A DNA stretch of 64,000 nucleotides from Calothrix brevissima NIES-22 (GTDB taxonomy: Bacteria; Cyanobacteriota; Cyanobacteriia; Cyanobacteriales; Nostocaceae). The translations under genes were made by a program, and so were the position numbers. Positions 35,921 to 45,750 of this stretch are shown here, piece by piece. Each line of letters opens with the position of its first letter. Position 1 is the stretch's first letter. The notes under the pieces are model-generated. The model worked only from the letters and a program-made list of their open reading frames with translations, was not told the origin of the DNA and did no database searches. The stretch spans positions 7,240,199 to 7,304,198 of the forward strand of contig NZ_AP018207.1 in assembly GCF_002367995.1 (NCBI RefSeq), written 5' to 3'.

Positions 35921-36010
35921 GCACAGGGGACAAGGGGGACAAGGGAGACAAGGGGGACAAGGGAGACAATTGTACAGACAAGGGTTCATCGCGTCTCTAA
36001 CCAATGACAA

Positions 36011-36877
36011 ATGACCAATATCAAACCCCGCTTTGCCATAATTAATGGTGATGACTTTGGCTTTTCTGCTGGAGTCAATCAGGCAATTATCCAAGCTCAC
36101 GAACAAGGTGTGCTAACTAGTACCAGTTTAATGGTAACAGGAGATGCTGCCGCAGATGCGATCGCCTGGGCACGCGATCGCCCCAGTTTGGCAGTTGGTC
36201 TGCATTTGGTATTAGTTTGCGGTCGTTCTGTCCTGCCTCCCTCCCAAATTCCCCATTTAGTAGACTCAGTCGGCAATTTTTCTGATAGTCCTCTGGTAGC
36301 TGGCTTACGTTATCAATTTCACCCAGATGCCCGTGAGGAATTACGCCAAGAAATCCGCGCCCAGTTGGAAAAATTTCGCCAATCTGGGCTGCCCCTTTCT
36401 CATGTTGATGGGCATTTACATTTACATGTACATCCTGTAATATTACGGATATTAGTAGAATTAGCTCCTGAATTTAACATCCAAGTCATCCGTCTGCCAT
36501 CGGAAGAATTGCAAATGAGCCTCAAAGTTGACCGGAGTGCTTTACTAACTAAATTAGTTTGGTCAGGAGTATTTGGCAGACTGCGCAGTTATGGCGAAAG
36601 CTTACTCACCGCACATGGTATAAAGTTTGCACAGCGAGTATACGGTTTGCTGCAAACTGGCAATATGAGCGAACAATACTTACTTGGTCTTATACCCCAA
36701 ATTCAAGCAGACTTAGTAGAAATTTATTCCCATCCCGCCGTAGTTAAATCAGGAGAACCGCTTAATGGATTACCCGGTGCAGGTGAAATAGAACTTGCTG
36801 CTTTATTAAGCGAACAAGTCCGTCAGGTTTTAAGTGTAAATGGATTTGAATTAACTAATTATCACCAGCTTGAATAG
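36011..36877 (+). CDS. hpnK: YdjC/ChbG-family deacetylase HpnK
   Basis: A 288-aa protein of the YdjC carbohydrate deacetylase fold. It has the metal-binding INGDDFGFS near the start, GLHLVL, and the DGHLHLHVHP histidine cluster in the middle; a further conserved SHPAV is near residue 240. HpnK is thought to remove an acetyl group from hopanoid head-group precursors. It is 90 bp after hpnJ, separated only by ggacaag repeats. The start is ATG 36011, with no strong ribosome binding site (tgacaaatg repeats). Confidence 0.9.
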   Translation: MTNIKPRFAIINGDDFGFSAGVNQAIIQAHEQGVLTSTSLMVTGDAAADAIAWARDRPSLAVGLHLVLVCGRSVLPPSQIPHLVDSVGNFSDSPLVAGLRYQFHPDAREELRQEIRAQLEKFRQSGLPLSHVDGHLHLHVHPVILRILVELAPEFNIQVIRLPSEELQMSLKVDRSALLTKLVWSGVFGRLRSYGESLLTAHGIKFAQRVYGLLQTGNMSEQYLLGLIPQIQADLVEIYSHPAVVKSGEPLNGLPGAGEIELAALLSEQVRQVLSVNGFELTNYHQLE

Positions 36878-36891
36878 TCAACCGTCAACCG

Positions 36892-37266
36892 TCAACCGTC
36901 AACCGTCAATGCGTATTTTTTCAAATCCTCCAAATTACAAACTTCCAACGCTCTTGCGTGGGTGGCTTCCAATACAACTGGGGGAGCAAAACCCGCTTCT
37001 AGGGCTTCTTGCCAACGAGCTGCACATAAACACCAGCGATCGCCTTCTCTCAATCCAGGAAAATTATACTCAGGGACAGCTGTACTTAAATCATTTCCTC
37101 GCGATTTGGTAAATTGCAGGAATTCTGCTGTCATTTGCGCACATACAACATGCATACCAAAATCTTGACCACCTGTGTTGCAGAATCCATCACGATAATA
37201 ACCAGTCATCGGAGCAGTACAGCAACTCTCCAAAGTAGTACCAAGTACGTTTTTAGCTTCTGCCAT
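36892..37266 (-). CDS. DUF2237 family protein
   Basis: A 124-aa protein (from ATG 37266; a GTG two codons earlier is also open). It carries the family features of DUF2237: NVLGTTLESC, PMTGYYRDGFCNTG, DFGMHVVCAQMTAEFL, then GDRWCLCAARWQEAL and the closing LEATHARALEVCNLEDLKKYA. Several conserved cysteines suggest metal or redox chemistry, but the function is not known. It converges with hpnK; CAACCGT heptamers (36878-36908) lie between and reach its stop. Confidence 0.85.
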   Translation of the reverse strand: MAEAKNVLGTTLESCCTAPMTGYYRDGFCNTGGQDFGMHVVCAQMTAEFLQFTKSRGNDLSTAVPEYNFPGLREGDRWCLCAARWQEALEAGFAPPVVLEATHARALEVCNLEDLKKYALTVDG

Positions 37267-37692
37267 AAACACCTTACCTTAAGTTCACCCGTATTGTTGT
37301 ACGGCTAATAACTAGAGTGAACTTTATCATTTTTCTCGAAGTTTCAGAGTAGTTTACACATTATATCTCTAACAAAATTGCTAATTTTCGCGTTCTTCTT
37401 TGCAACTTTGTGACAACATTCACCACAACGGGGACAATCCTGCAACGCGCTATCTTTTGTTTGTGTGAGCTTTTCAGACTATTATTCAACAACGCCACAA
37501 TATTTATCTAATAATTCTCTTGAAATTAGAAAAAGTGAACAGTTTTCTTATGAAGATTTCTTGACAACCAATCTAAGTTTTTTATCTGGCGAAATTGTCC
37601 GCTAAAAAATTACTAATGTCATACCGATTAATTCCGTAATTCCACCGTAGCAGAAAGCTCTAATGCCCGTGTAATCTGGAGCGCAACGTCTT

Positions 37693-38001
37693 TTGATAAG
37701 CTCAGTAGTTGTGAAATCTATTCTTCAGACTTATTTAGAACAAGAAATCTGGATATTAATAAGAGATAAGTGGTATTTCGCCACAGTAATCGGAGTTTGG
37801 GATGATTTGTTATGGTTTAAACACAGAACTTATAACAAAGAAACAGAAGAGGATACTCTGTGGGAAATGATTGTCAAAATCAGTGAAGTAATTGCCATTG
37901 ATAAAGTCAAGTCTGTTGTCAGTAGAAAACCAGACGTATTTATTTCACGGCTACAAGAAAGTGAGACAAGTACAGGTCATCACCCAGAGCAAGAAAATTA
38001 A
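37693..38001 (+). CDS. hypothetical protein (102 aa)
   Basis: No family recognised. The product, with W-rich beta-like segments (EQEIWILIRDKWYFATVIGV, DDLLWFKHRT) and a hydrophilic tail, looks like a small beta-barrel such as an Sm- or SH3-like fold, but this is a guess. The start is either TTG 37693 (GGAG about 12 nt upstream) or GTG 37711. The gap 37267-37692 upstream shows no other feature. Confidence 0.5.
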   Translation: MISSVVVKSILQTYLEQEIWILIRDKWYFATVIGVWDDLLWFKHRTYNKETEEDTLWEMIVKISEVIAIDKVKSVVSRKPDVFISRLQESETSTGHHPEQEN

Positions 38002-38140
38002 CTAACTTCATCAAAATATTGGCTTCTTGCACGATAAATGAACACCAGCGAGCGTCTCGCTCGCACTACAAATTGATTGGGTATTTAAAAAATTGGATGT
38101 CCCTTGTATCCATAGTTAACATTGGATATTCGTTAATGAG

Positions 38141-38392
38141 TATCAAAGACTGATTAATCAGTATTAAAGACTCATTCACGAGTATCAAAGACTGGTTAAT
38201 GAGTATCAAAGACTGGTTAATGAGGATAAAAGACTCATTCACGAGTATTAAAGACTCATTAATCAGTATCTAAGACTGGTTAATGAGGATAAAAGACTCA
38301 TTCACGAGTATTAAAGACTCATTAATCAGTATCAAAGACTCATTCACGAGTATCAAAGACTGGTTAATGAGGATAAAAGACTCATTCACGAG
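38141..38392 (+). repeat. 12-unit tandem array of a 21-bp repeat
   Basis: Twelve consecutive 21-bp units from 38141 to 38392. Each has the form (T/G)AT(C/T/A)(A/T)AAGACT followed by (GG/CA/GA)TT(A/C)A(T/C)(G/C)AG. In one frame most units read as seven codons, YQRLVNE, DKRLIHE or YQRLINQ, a heptad pattern; CAA-to-TAA changes break the frame in some units. Unit types alternate in blocks, so the array grew by higher-order duplication. There is no start codon in this frame. Confidence 0.9.
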
Positions 38393-38427
38393 TATGTGAA
38401 TAGCAATTCAATATGAAGATGCATATA

Positions 38428-38500
38428 ATACCAATTTAAATAGTGTTTGCGGCACATCAATATATTCTAGAGGGCATGGCAGTGCCAGTGCCCCTACAAT
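38428..38500 (+). repeat. dispersed palindromic repeat, copy 3
   Basis: ataccaatttaaa, gtttgcggcacatcaatatatt and a GGGCATGGCA core, lying directly after the 21-bp array and before the 3' end of uvrB. Confidence 0.75.
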
Positions 38501-38550
38501 CAACGATATAATCTGTACTTCACCAACTAGCAATCGGCTGTAACTAATTA

Positions 38551-40548
38551 CTAACGTCCGAGCATTTTATCCCGCAGATGCTTGATGCGATCGCGCAAAT
38601 TTGCAGCTTCTTCAAATTCTAGTTTTTTTGCTGCTTCTTTCATCTGCGCTTCGAGTTTGACAATTAAGTCGGGAATGTCTTCTAGGGGTAGTTCATCGAT
38701 ATGTTCGTCTACAACTTTTAAGTCTGTTGCATTTAACCGTCGCGAAACTTCTAAAAAGGACAAAATCGCATTACTGGATTTTTTGACAATTGGTTGCGGC
38801 GTAATTCCATGCATTTTGTTATACGCCGTTTGAATTCCTCGCCTTCTATCGGTTTCTTCAATGGCTTTAATCATGCTATCTGTGAGATTATCAGCATACA
38901 TGATTGCTTGCCCTTTGACATGGCGGGCGGCTCTACCAATGGTTTGAATTAAAGAACGTTCGGCGCGTAAAAAGCCTTCTTTATCTGCATCCATAATTGC
39001 GACTAAAGAAACTTCTGGTAAATCCAAACCTTCTCGCAGTAAGTTAACTCCTACTAATACATCAAATTTCCCTGCACGCAAATCTTGCAAAATTTCAATT
39101 CGTTCAATGGAGTTAATTTCCGAGTGCAAATAGCGCACGCGAATACCGTTATCTTCTAGATATTCGGTTAAATCTTCCGCCATCCGCTTAGTTAATGTGG
39201 TGACTAAAACTCTTTCTTGGCGGTCTACTCTGTCTTTGATTTCTCCTAATAAATCATCAATTTGTCCTTCAGTGGGACGGACAAATATTTCTGGATCGAT
39301 GACACCTGTGGGGCGAATTACTTGCTCGACTATATGATTTTCGGAAATTTCTAATTCCCAATTTCCCGGTGTAGCGGAAACGAAAATACACTGATTAACT
39401 TTTTCCCAAAATTCATCAGCTTTTAAGGGACGATTATCAGCCGCGCTAGGAAGTCTAAAGCCATGTTCAATTAAAACTTTCTTCCTAGCTTGGTCACCAT
39501 TATACATGCCGCGAATTTGCGGTACTGTTACATGAGATTCATCAATCACTAATAGCCAATCTTTAGGAAAATAATCAATTAAACATTCTGGTGGTTCTCC
39601 AGCTTGTCTCCCAGCCAGGTGGCGCGAATAGTTTTCGACGCCGTTACAATAGCCAACTTCGCGTAACATTTCTAAATCGTATCTTGTACGCTGATCTATG
39701 CGTTGCGCTTCTAATAATTTCCCGGCTGCTTCTAAGTCGGCTTTTTGTTGTTTTAATTCGGCTGCAATATCATCACAAGCAATTTCTAAGCGTTCTTCTG
39801 GGGTAACAAAGTGACGCGCCGGGTAGATATTTACAGCTTGCAAACTGTTAATAATTTCCCCAGTTACAGGATCGATATAACGAATAGCGTCAATTTCATC
39901 GCCAAAAAATTCAACGCGAATAATTCTATCTTCGTAAGCAGGGCCAATTTCTAAAACATCACCGCGAACGCGAAACTTTCCCCGACCCATTTCTAAGTCG
40001 TTGCGGCTATACTGCACAGATGCTAAGTCTCGTAAAATTTGGCGTTGGTTGACTTCCATGCCAATTTTTAAGGGAATTGCAGCTTTGAGGTATTCTGCGG
40101 GAATCCCCAAGCCATAGATACAGCTAATGGAAGCAACGACGATGACATCACGACGTTCAAAAAGCGATCGCGTCGCTGAATGTCGCAGCATATCTATTTC
40201 ATCATTAATCGAAGCTGTCTTCTCAATATAAGTATCCGTAACCGGAATATACGCTTCTGGCTGATAATAGTCGTAATAACTCACGAAATATTCAACGGCG
40301 TTATGGGGAAAGAATTCCCGCAACTCATTGCAAAGCTGTGCAGCCAAGGTTTTATTATGCGCTAGTACCAAAGTTGGTTTACCAACCTTCTCAATTACCG
40401 CAGCTACTGAAAATGTCTTACCGGTTCCCGTAGCACCAAGCAAAGTTTGGTAGCGGTTTCCAGCTTGGATACTACTTACTAGTTGTGCGATCGCGTTTGG
40501 TTGATCGCCTGTCGGACTAAAGGGAGCTTGCAGACTAAATTCTGTCAT
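38551..40548 (-). CDS. uvrB: excinuclease ABC subunit B
   Basis: A 665-aa protein, normal length for UvrB. It has the Walker A loop [14 protein letters not shown] near residue 40, the beta-hairpin region [20 protein letters not shown], helicase motifs ([37 protein letters not shown]) and a C-terminal UVR domain ([21 protein letters not shown]) that binds UvrC. UvrB verifies damage and loads UvrC in nucleotide excision repair. It is divergent from the GxRPI-repeat gene. Confidence 0.98.
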   Translation of the reverse strand: MTEFSLQAPFSPTGDQPNAIAQLVSSIQAGNRYQTLLGATGTGKTFSVAAVIEKVGKPTLVLAHNKTLAAQLCNELREFFPHNAVEYFVSYYDYYQPEAYIPVTDTYIEKTASINDEIDMLRHSATRSLFERRDVIVVASISCIYGLGIPAEYLKAAIPLKIGMEVNQRQILRDLASVQYSRNDLEMGRGKFRVRGDVLEIGPAYEDRIIRVEFFGDEIDAIRYIDPVTGEIINSLQAVNIYPARHFVTPEERLEIACDDIAAELKQQKADLEAAGKLLEAQRIDQRTRYDLEMLREVGYCNGVENYSRHLAGRQAGEPPECLIDYFPKDWLLVIDESHVTVPQIRGMYNGDQARKKVLIEHGFRLPSAADNRPLKADEFWEKVNQCIFVSATPGNWELEISENHIVEQVIRPTGVIDPEIFVRPTEGQIDDLLGEIKDRVDRQERVLVTTLTKRMAEDLTEYLEDNGIRVRYLHSEINSIERIEILQDLRAGKFDVLVGVNLLREGLDLPEVSLVAIMDADKEGFLRAERSLIQTIGRAARHVKGQAIMYADNLTDSMIKAIEETDRRRGIQTAYNKMHGITPQPIVKKSSNAILSFLEVSRRLNATDLKVVDEHIDELPLEDIPDLIVKLEAQMKEAAKKLEFEEAANLRDRIKHLRDKMLGR

Positions 40549-40805
40549 ACAGTTGTGCCAGAAATACCCTCTCCCATAGTAACGATCTCGCCGCCCACTC
40601 GTAGCAGCATATCCGTGCAGCTTATCATTAGCAATAGCAATCTTTATTTATAAAATTTTACTGATTGCATTTACTTATGTGTACATTTTGAAGATAATTA
40701 TACATGTCTCAGGTTTTTTAAGGTTAAACTCTCACTATATACAAAAAAATTCACGCCAGTTTAATTATTGTAAAAACCAGTTAACAAATCGGAGGGATTT
40801 AAGTT

Positions 40806-41276
40806 ATGAGCATTAATAGCACTGGCAAAGCTGTCAGTCCACGACAAAAGCGTGCCAAGCTCAAAGGAGAAAGTACAGTGGAAGTAGAAAATAATCAGGG
40901 TAATAGCTTGAATACAGATAAAGTAGAAGCAGGTAAAGAACAACCAGTGCAACAAGATGCTCAAGGAACACTTGCAATCTCTGGAATCCGTCCCATAGGT
41001 AGCAGCGATTTACAAGTTGCAGAAACCGTCTCTATTGCAGGTGTACGTCCGATTAGCGCTGGTGGATTACAAGTAGTTGAGACATATAACGTTATGGGAA
41101 TTCGTCCCATAGGTGCCAATACAATCCAAGTGGTTGATAGTATTAACCTCTCTGGTATTCGTCCCATTGCCTCCAGCTCTCTGGTAATTTCTGAAAGCTA
41201 TTCAGTGTTCGGGAACCGTCCAATGGCATCTAATGAGATTGATGATTCTGATGGTTTGATGGGTTTTCTCGATTAA
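40806..41276 (+). CDS. GxRPI-repeat protein of unknown function
   Basis: A 156-aa protein. ATG 40806 has GGAGG about 10 nt upstream. Residues 1-55 are polar and disordered-looking (SPRQKRAKLKGE, QPVQQDA). From about residue 58 come five copies of a 19-residue unit with G(I/V)RPI at its start and (L/I)QV or LVI in the middle (GIRPIGSSDLQVAETVSIA is one copy; the last is GNRPM). The acidic tail is DDSDGLMGFLD. No signal peptide or membrane helix. The regular strand-turn pattern suggests a small beta-solenoid or a scaffold. I do not know its function. A terminator at 41305 ends the transcript. Confidence 0.7.
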   Translation: MSINSTGKAVSPRQKRAKLKGESTVEVENNQGNSLNTDKVEAGKEQPVQQDAQGTLAISGIRPIGSSDLQVAETVSIAGVRPISAGGLQVVETYNVMGIRPIGANTIQVVDSINLSGIRPIASSSLVISESYSVFGNRPMASNEIDDSDGLMGFLD

Positions 41277-41304
41277 ACACAAAAATATTTTCCTCAATTT
41301 ATCA

Positions 41305-41338
41305 ACCCGGTTCTCGACAGAATCGGGTCTATTTTTTT
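41305..41338 (+). terminator. intrinsic terminator of the GxRPI gene
   Basis: ACCCGGTTCT (41305-41314) pairs with AGAATCGGGT (41319-41328) over 10 bp (one G-T), loop CGAC, then CTATTTTTTT. Confidence 0.88.
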
Positions 41339-41375
41339 GTATTTAATAATCACTAATTTACTCAAATCTCCACTC

Positions 41376-41408
41376 AGATCCCCGACTTCTTTAAGAAGTC
41401 GGGGATCT
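41376..41408. repeat. 33-bp palindrome, copy 2
   Basis: The same palindrome as at 30917-30949, differing by one central base. In the gap 41277-41657, which otherwise holds only a short nonamer repeat near 41461. Confidence 0.85.
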
Positions 41409-41657
41409 AGCAACTCATAATTTTTAATATAGCAATCCTCAATTATTCATAAATACCTATCTTCCTTGTCCTCCTTGTCCTTTTGTTCGCATCTCAAATA
41501 TATATCTTCTCTGTCTATTAGCATAGATAACTAATATATCTTGTGACAGAAGGCTAATAGGAAAACTTTAAGCTACTTTGTAGGAGTAATAACAAAAGGT
41601 TTCGCAGTTGTTCTTGAACTTTGAAACCCCATGAATTATTAAAACTAGGAGTAGAAT

Positions 41658-41840
41658 ATGAGCATAGAAGATCGGGCAAAAGCTGTAGGTAAAAATATTG
41701 AAGGTAAAGCTCAAGAAGCTTTAGGAAAAGTCACCGGCGATCCAGAAGATAAAGCTGAAGGCAAAGCAAAACAAGCTGAAAGCGAAGTGCGTCACGGTAT
41801 TGAAGATGTGAAAGATAACATCAAGAAAAAAATTGACTAG
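41658..41840 (+). CDS. CsbD-family stress protein
   Basis: A 60-aa, highly charged protein: MSIEDRAKAVGKNIEGKAQE, then ALGKVTGDPEDKAEGKAKQA. Length, KAEGKAKQ repeats and the GKVTGDPE motif fit the CsbD family of small, disordered general-stress proteins. Their molecular role is unknown. AGGAG lies about 8 nt before the ATG. An 11-bp hairpin follows at 41865. Confidence 0.88.
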   Translation: MSIEDRAKAVGKNIEGKAQEALGKVTGDPEDKAEGKAKQAESEVRHGIEDVKDNIKKKID

Positions 41841-41864
41841 CACTAAGTCAACATATTAGTAATT

Positions 41865-41889
41865 GTATGGTGGGCATTGCCTACCATAC
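41865..41889 (+). terminator. hairpin after the CsbD gene
   Basis: GTATGGTGGGC pairs with GCCTACCATAC (11 bp, one G-T) around ATT, 24 nt after the stop. No T tract follows. Confidence 0.6.
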
Positions 41890-41893
41890 TTGC

Positions 41894-42056
41894 AGGGTGC
41901 ATCCCAGTTTTTAAAACGCCCGCAGGCTGGAAGCCTGGGGCTATAAAGACGAAGCCTGCCTCCGCAGGCTATAAGTTTTTGAAGCCTGCGGAGGCAGGCT
42001 TTGTTTGTGTAGCAATACCCTTCTAGGGTATTGATTAAAAAATTGGGATGCTCCCT
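41894..42056. mobile_element. MITE-like element, copy 2
   Basis: Ends are AGGGTGCATCCCAGTTTTT and the complement of AATTGGGATGCTCCCT. Inside is a perfect 19-bp hairpin (41952-41970/41983-42001) of AAGCCTGCCTCCGCAGGCT and its complement, plus AATACCC/GGGTATT. It resembles the element at 24113-24301. No coding capacity. Confidence 0.75.
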
Positions 42057-42141
42057 ACTTGCATAAATAAAACAATAAATTTAAATAGCATAAATACACC
42101 AGCTATTTAATGATTATTCCCTGTTTTTTAGGAGGTGAAAC

Positions 42142-42582
42142 ATGATTCTGCTTCAGCAGAGTCGGAAAATCTTGATGGCTGGCATCTTGATTTTAGTCTT
42201 AACAATTACCACTGCCTGTGGTGGTAGTAATGTAGCACAAGTTGACCGCCCAACCAACGCCCCAGCCATTGGTCGCGATGTTACCTATACGCAATTAGAA
42301 AGAGGTAATACCTCTTCAGGACAAAATTTTGGCAACTGGGTTGTACAAACATCTAAAGGCTTAGTTAAAGACGCCTATGTACGCGATAACAATAAATTAG
42401 GCGTGGTTATTTCCCAACAAGTACGTCCGAATGAAGTGCGACCTTTAGCTAAATCTTTAGTAGAAGGATTTCGGAAGAATTTCCCCAATCAAGATTTAAC
42501 AGTTTTGGTTTATGCTCCCGATAAAAAGCTGATTTTAACTGCTAAATACGACACTCAAAGTAGCCAAGTTCAGTACAGCTAA
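42142..42582 (+). CDS. lipoprotein of unknown function
   Basis: A 146-aa protein with an excellent ribosome binding site (GGAGGTG at 42131-42137). The signal sequence MILLQQSRKILMAGILILVL ends in the lipobox TTAC, with Cys26 as the expected lipidated residue, followed by GGS. The mature part has no known family; it contains GLVKDAYVRDNNKLGVVISQ and LTVLVYAPDKKLILTAKYD, suggesting a small alpha/beta domain. It is 80 bp before the next gene on the same strand and may form an operon with it. Confidence 0.65.
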   Translation: MILLQQSRKILMAGILILVLTITTACGGSNVAQVDRPTNAPAIGRDVTYTQLERGNTSSGQNFGNWVVQTSKGLVKDAYVRDNNKLGVVISQQVRPNEVRPLAKSLVEGFRKNFPNQDLTVLVYAPDKKLILTAKYDTQSSQVQYS

Positions 42583-42663
42583 TTGCTGATTTACGGAGAA
42601 AATTCCCACAATTCCCAGAATATCAGGTAATAGCAACAATAACCTGAAAAGGAGAGAACCAAA

Positions 42664-43185
42664 GTGACAAGCAGCGAACAATACAAGCGCGAAATCATGC
42701 GAGATTTGGCGCAGGGAAATGTCGAATCTTTAAATGATGTAAACACAGATTCTGGTAACGAATACGAAAACTTTGACGATTTTGCTCAACGCACCACAAC
42801 AGATCAGCGTCGTCAATTATTCGGTCGTTCTTTACATCCTGACAGAATTCCCCCCAGCCAAATGGAGCCGGAATTACAAAATGCGATCGCGCAAATCAAA
42901 CCCAACGAACGAGATGATGTCGCACGCGCCTTTTTCAAAAACCTCAAGGAAAGAGGACTAGATGAGCGCCATCTAGAACAACAACTAAGTCTTTCTACTC
43001 ATCACGCTAGCCGGATGAGTGCTGATGATGTCAGCAAACTAGCATCCTTTGTCTATCACAATCATCCAGATATTTTCCGTGAAGTGTTAGCTGAACAACC
43101 AGCTATTATTAAGTTCCTCAGCAATCCAGTAGTTGCTGGTATTGTTGGTATCGCCGCAGCTAAGTGGTTAGGTAGACACAAGTAA
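42664..43185 (+). CDS. hypothetical protein (173 aa)
   Basis: Starts at GTG 42664, with AAAGGAGAG about 8 nt upstream. The product is soluble and helical, with DERHLEQQLSLSTHHASRMS and DDVSKLASFVYHNHPDIFRE, then a hydrophobic C-terminal helix (PVVAGIVGIAAAKWLG) that may insert in a membrane. I did not recognise a family. It is followed by a clear terminator and shares orientation and spacing with the CsbD and lipoprotein genes, suggesting a small stress-related cluster. Confidence 0.6.
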   Translation: MTSSEQYKREIMRDLAQGNVESLNDVNTDSGNEYENFDDFAQRTTTDQRRQLFGRSLHPDRIPPSQMEPELQNAIAQIKPNERDDVARAFFKNLKERGLDERHLEQQLSLSTHHASRMSADDVSKLASFVYHNHPDIFREVLAEQPAIIKFLSNPVVAGIVGIAAAKWLGRHK

Positions 43186-43222
43186 ATTTTCTATTTTCAA
43201 CATCAACACATACTGACAACGA

Positions 43223-43247
43223 GGTGGGTAATACCCACCCTTTTTTT
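43223..43247 (+). terminator. intrinsic terminator
   Basis: GGTGGGT/ACCCACC (7 bp) around AAT, followed by C and seven T. It ends the 42664 gene transcript. The rest of the gap 43248-43797 contains no gene. Confidence 0.85.
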
Positions 43248-43797
43248 GGCTTTACGTAAGTTTACGTGAAAAATTTACCACACTTTACTACTGTGATAGA
43301 AAATTTCTGGATAAATTACCTTAAGTTTAAGTAAATTTTATATTCACTGGCGTTCGTTAACCCTCTCTTAACCTATACTTATCCAGCTTTGTAATATTTT
43401 TGGCGAAAAAATTGCCTTAAAGTTTTCATAAACTTCGAGATAAGTAGTTGATTTTACTGATTATTTTATATTAAAAAATACTGATTACTGGTGAATTGTA
43501 GAAGTCTGGTTTGACTATTTTCAAAGTACATACATATCGAATAGCCTTTTTTAGAGGCTGTTGGAAAAGTACTTGAATGTGATTTTAGGCTATTGATTCC
43601 CTCTACCAATAGGGTGCAAAAAAATTAAATTCTCCTGCATACAAGGAGATAAACAACAAACATTTGGCTAACGACAATCAGATGTGGATTTCATCCTCAT
43701 CAAGTCGCTAGCTCATCGATAAATAGTGCAAAAGTTTTTGTTGTAGAGCTAATTGGTACCCAAAAGTACATTTAGCAGCCAACTTGATAATTTCGTG

Positions 43798-44634
43798 ATG
43801 AGCAAAAGTGTAATGACTAAATTTAAAATCAGAAAAAAATTGTGGAAAGTTGCAACAATAACTATTCTCGGTTGTGCCACTTTCCAAGTAGCAAATTCAG
43901 CACAAGCTGCAACTTTAGATCTTAGCTCACCCACCAGTAAAGGCGTTCTACCTACAGAAATTACTTCAGTAGGTGGAGTAGTTTTGGATCTTGTTGGTCA
44001 GAATAATACAAGGGTAACTAGCCAATTGGGAGCCAGTCAATTATTCAGAGGTTATTATCATACTGGTAATCCCAAGGCATATCGAGGTAATCCTGGTACT
44101 ATTGGTATCGACAACAATTTTACCTCATCAATTATCGACAAACTTGGGGGAGGAATTAAAGAACTGGCTGTTCGTTTCACCCTTTTTGATGGTGACTCAG
44201 GTCCAAAAGAAAAAGATCCGGATACACAAAATGCACTGCTATTAAACAACATTGATTTTGGTTATTTTGGTCAAGTTAGTACTAAACAAACTGATGCTTC
44301 AGGAAATGTAAATCCTGGCGATCCAGGCGGTATTGGTTTCCGGAATAATAAATTGGATACAGGCTGGTTCTATGTTACTAATACATCAACTCTGAGTAAC
44401 TTTTATACTAGCCTTTTGAATAACCAAAAAGTTGTTTATCAACTGCGTGATACCGACCCTTACGACAACTTTTACGACTTTAAACAGGGAATTGATTCTA
44501 CTTTTATTAAAGTTACCTCAGCGCAATCTGTCCCAGAACCTATGACTATTTTTGGTACATTGACAGCTGGTGCTTTTGGTGTGACATTGCGTCGCAAACA
44601 AAAGCAGCAACAAAAAACCACAACTAATACATAG
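43798..44634 (+). CDS. PEP-CTERM sorting-domain protein
   Basis: A 278-aa exported protein. The N-terminus has a basic region, a hydrophobic segment (WKVATITILGCATFQVA) and an AQA-A cleavage site. The C-terminus is the sorting signal: SVPEPMTIFGTLTAGAFGVT, then RRKQK. PEP-CTERM proteins are cleaved by an exosortase and released to the surface or matrix. The middle is rich in Gly/Asn with short strands, as in many such proteins, and has no other domain. The start is uncertain: ATG 43798 or 43813 are the choices; a TTG at 43753 gives a longer frame. Confidence 0.85.
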   Translation: MSKSVMTKFKIRKKLWKVATITILGCATFQVANSAQAATLDLSSPTSKGVLPTEITSVGGVVLDLVGQNNTRVTSQLGASQLFRGYYHTGNPKAYRGNPGTIGIDNNFTSSIIDKLGGGIKELAVRFTLFDGDSGPKEKDPDTQNALLLNNIDFGYFGQVSTKQTDASGNVNPGDPGGIGFRNNKLDTGWFYVTNTSTLSNFYTSLLNNQKVVYQLRDTDPYDNFYDFKQGIDSTFIKVTSAQSVPEPMTIFGTLTAGAFGVTLRRKQKQQQKTTTNT

Positions 44635-44754
44635 TTGTATTTACATTACCTATGTATTCACATACAGCAGATTGCAAGTTGGTGAGTACAGATAATCGTT
44701 GATTGTAGGTGTATGCTACCTGCATACCTCATTTACCTGAAATAGGCTGTATGT

Positions 44755-44822
44755 GATGGGTGGCGGAATATTAAGTATAAGATTTTAAATTTTGTGCTGA
44801 ATATTCCCGCCCATCTTTTTTT
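44755..44822 (+). terminator. terminator-like hairpin after the PEP-CTERM gene
   Basis: GATGGGTGGCGGAATATT pairs imperfectly with AATATTCCCGCCCATC around a long loop and is followed by T7. The gap 44635-45371 holds no other clear feature. Confidence 0.7.
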
Positions 44823-45371
44823 AGTAGCAAGTAATTTACGTATAAAATAATACAGACAACCTTGTATTGTTCAAGTTTATCCAGATTTTATATAAATTTA
44901 TCGAAAATTTATCCAAATTTATCCGTAAAATCTCTTGTTTGTGTGTTGTAACTCTTATGTCAGGCGGATTGAGCATGTATATCCAGTAGATTGATCGCTA
45001 CCAATAAAATTAAAGATTGTATTAATATTCCGCAAAATTCTTGATTAGAAATAGGGAATTACGTAAGAATAATTACAGGTCAGCTAGCATACATACTTAT
45101 AATAATTACCACAACCAAGATAAAACAAAGATGAAGTACTTCACTAGGTGTTATCAATGGCTGTATCCTCAAGAAACAGAATTATAGTATCAGGGCTTTG
45201 AGGCGGTAAAACGTTGATTGGTGATTAAAGACTGTCATTAGCTTTTATAGTTTTTACTCTAGGGCTTTTTACGCTAGAGCGATCGCAGTGCTGATTTTGG
45301 TGTCATACTACCTGTTCCTGCTTTTGTAGTAGGGATGAACTAATTTATGATGTTGCGGAGTTTTAAAGGTG

Positions 45372-45590
45372 ATGGCTCTGTGGAAACAACTGCGAATTAT
45401 GTTTTTGGCTCTAACTTTAGGTAGTGTCCTCTTCGTTTTAGTGAAGATTTTTTTGACAAAACCAGTTACTAAGCCAAAACCAGAACAGTCTCAACGCGAA
45501 TCTCGGAATGTTGCGTTGTGTAAAGACCACCTATGCATAGCTTCAAACTCTCAGACAGACAATAATGCTTTTCCTCCTAGCTACAGCTAG
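45372..45590 (+). CDS. small membrane protein (72 aa), uncertain
   Basis: Starts ATG 45372 (AAAGG just upstream). One hydrophobic helix, LRIMFLALTLGSVLFVLVKI, then a polar tail with two cysteines (ALCKDHLC). The stop lies inside an 8-bp hairpin, CTCCTAGC/GCTAGGAG (45574-45593). No family recognised; a chance frame is possible but the hydrophobic N-terminus argues for a real gene. Confidence 0.45.
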   Translation: MALWKQLRIMFLALTLGSVLFVLVKIFLTKPVTKPKPEQSQRESRNVALCKDHLCIASNSQTDNNAFPPSYS

Positions 45591-45750
45591 GAGCATCAAG
45601 AGGTAAGAACTACTCAATGGTTACCAAAAAAAATGGTATATTGCTAATTTTGATGACGCAAATGTGTTATTGAAATTAATATCGGCAAAACCTGCTTAAA
45701 AAACCTGAGTTTTTCCTCTTTTCAGAGTTTTATTTTACTACATTAGGAAC

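Noticed and set aside
38141-38392. the 21-bp array as a CRISPR
   Set aside because: The units are contiguous, with no unique spacers between them; it is a simple tandem array.
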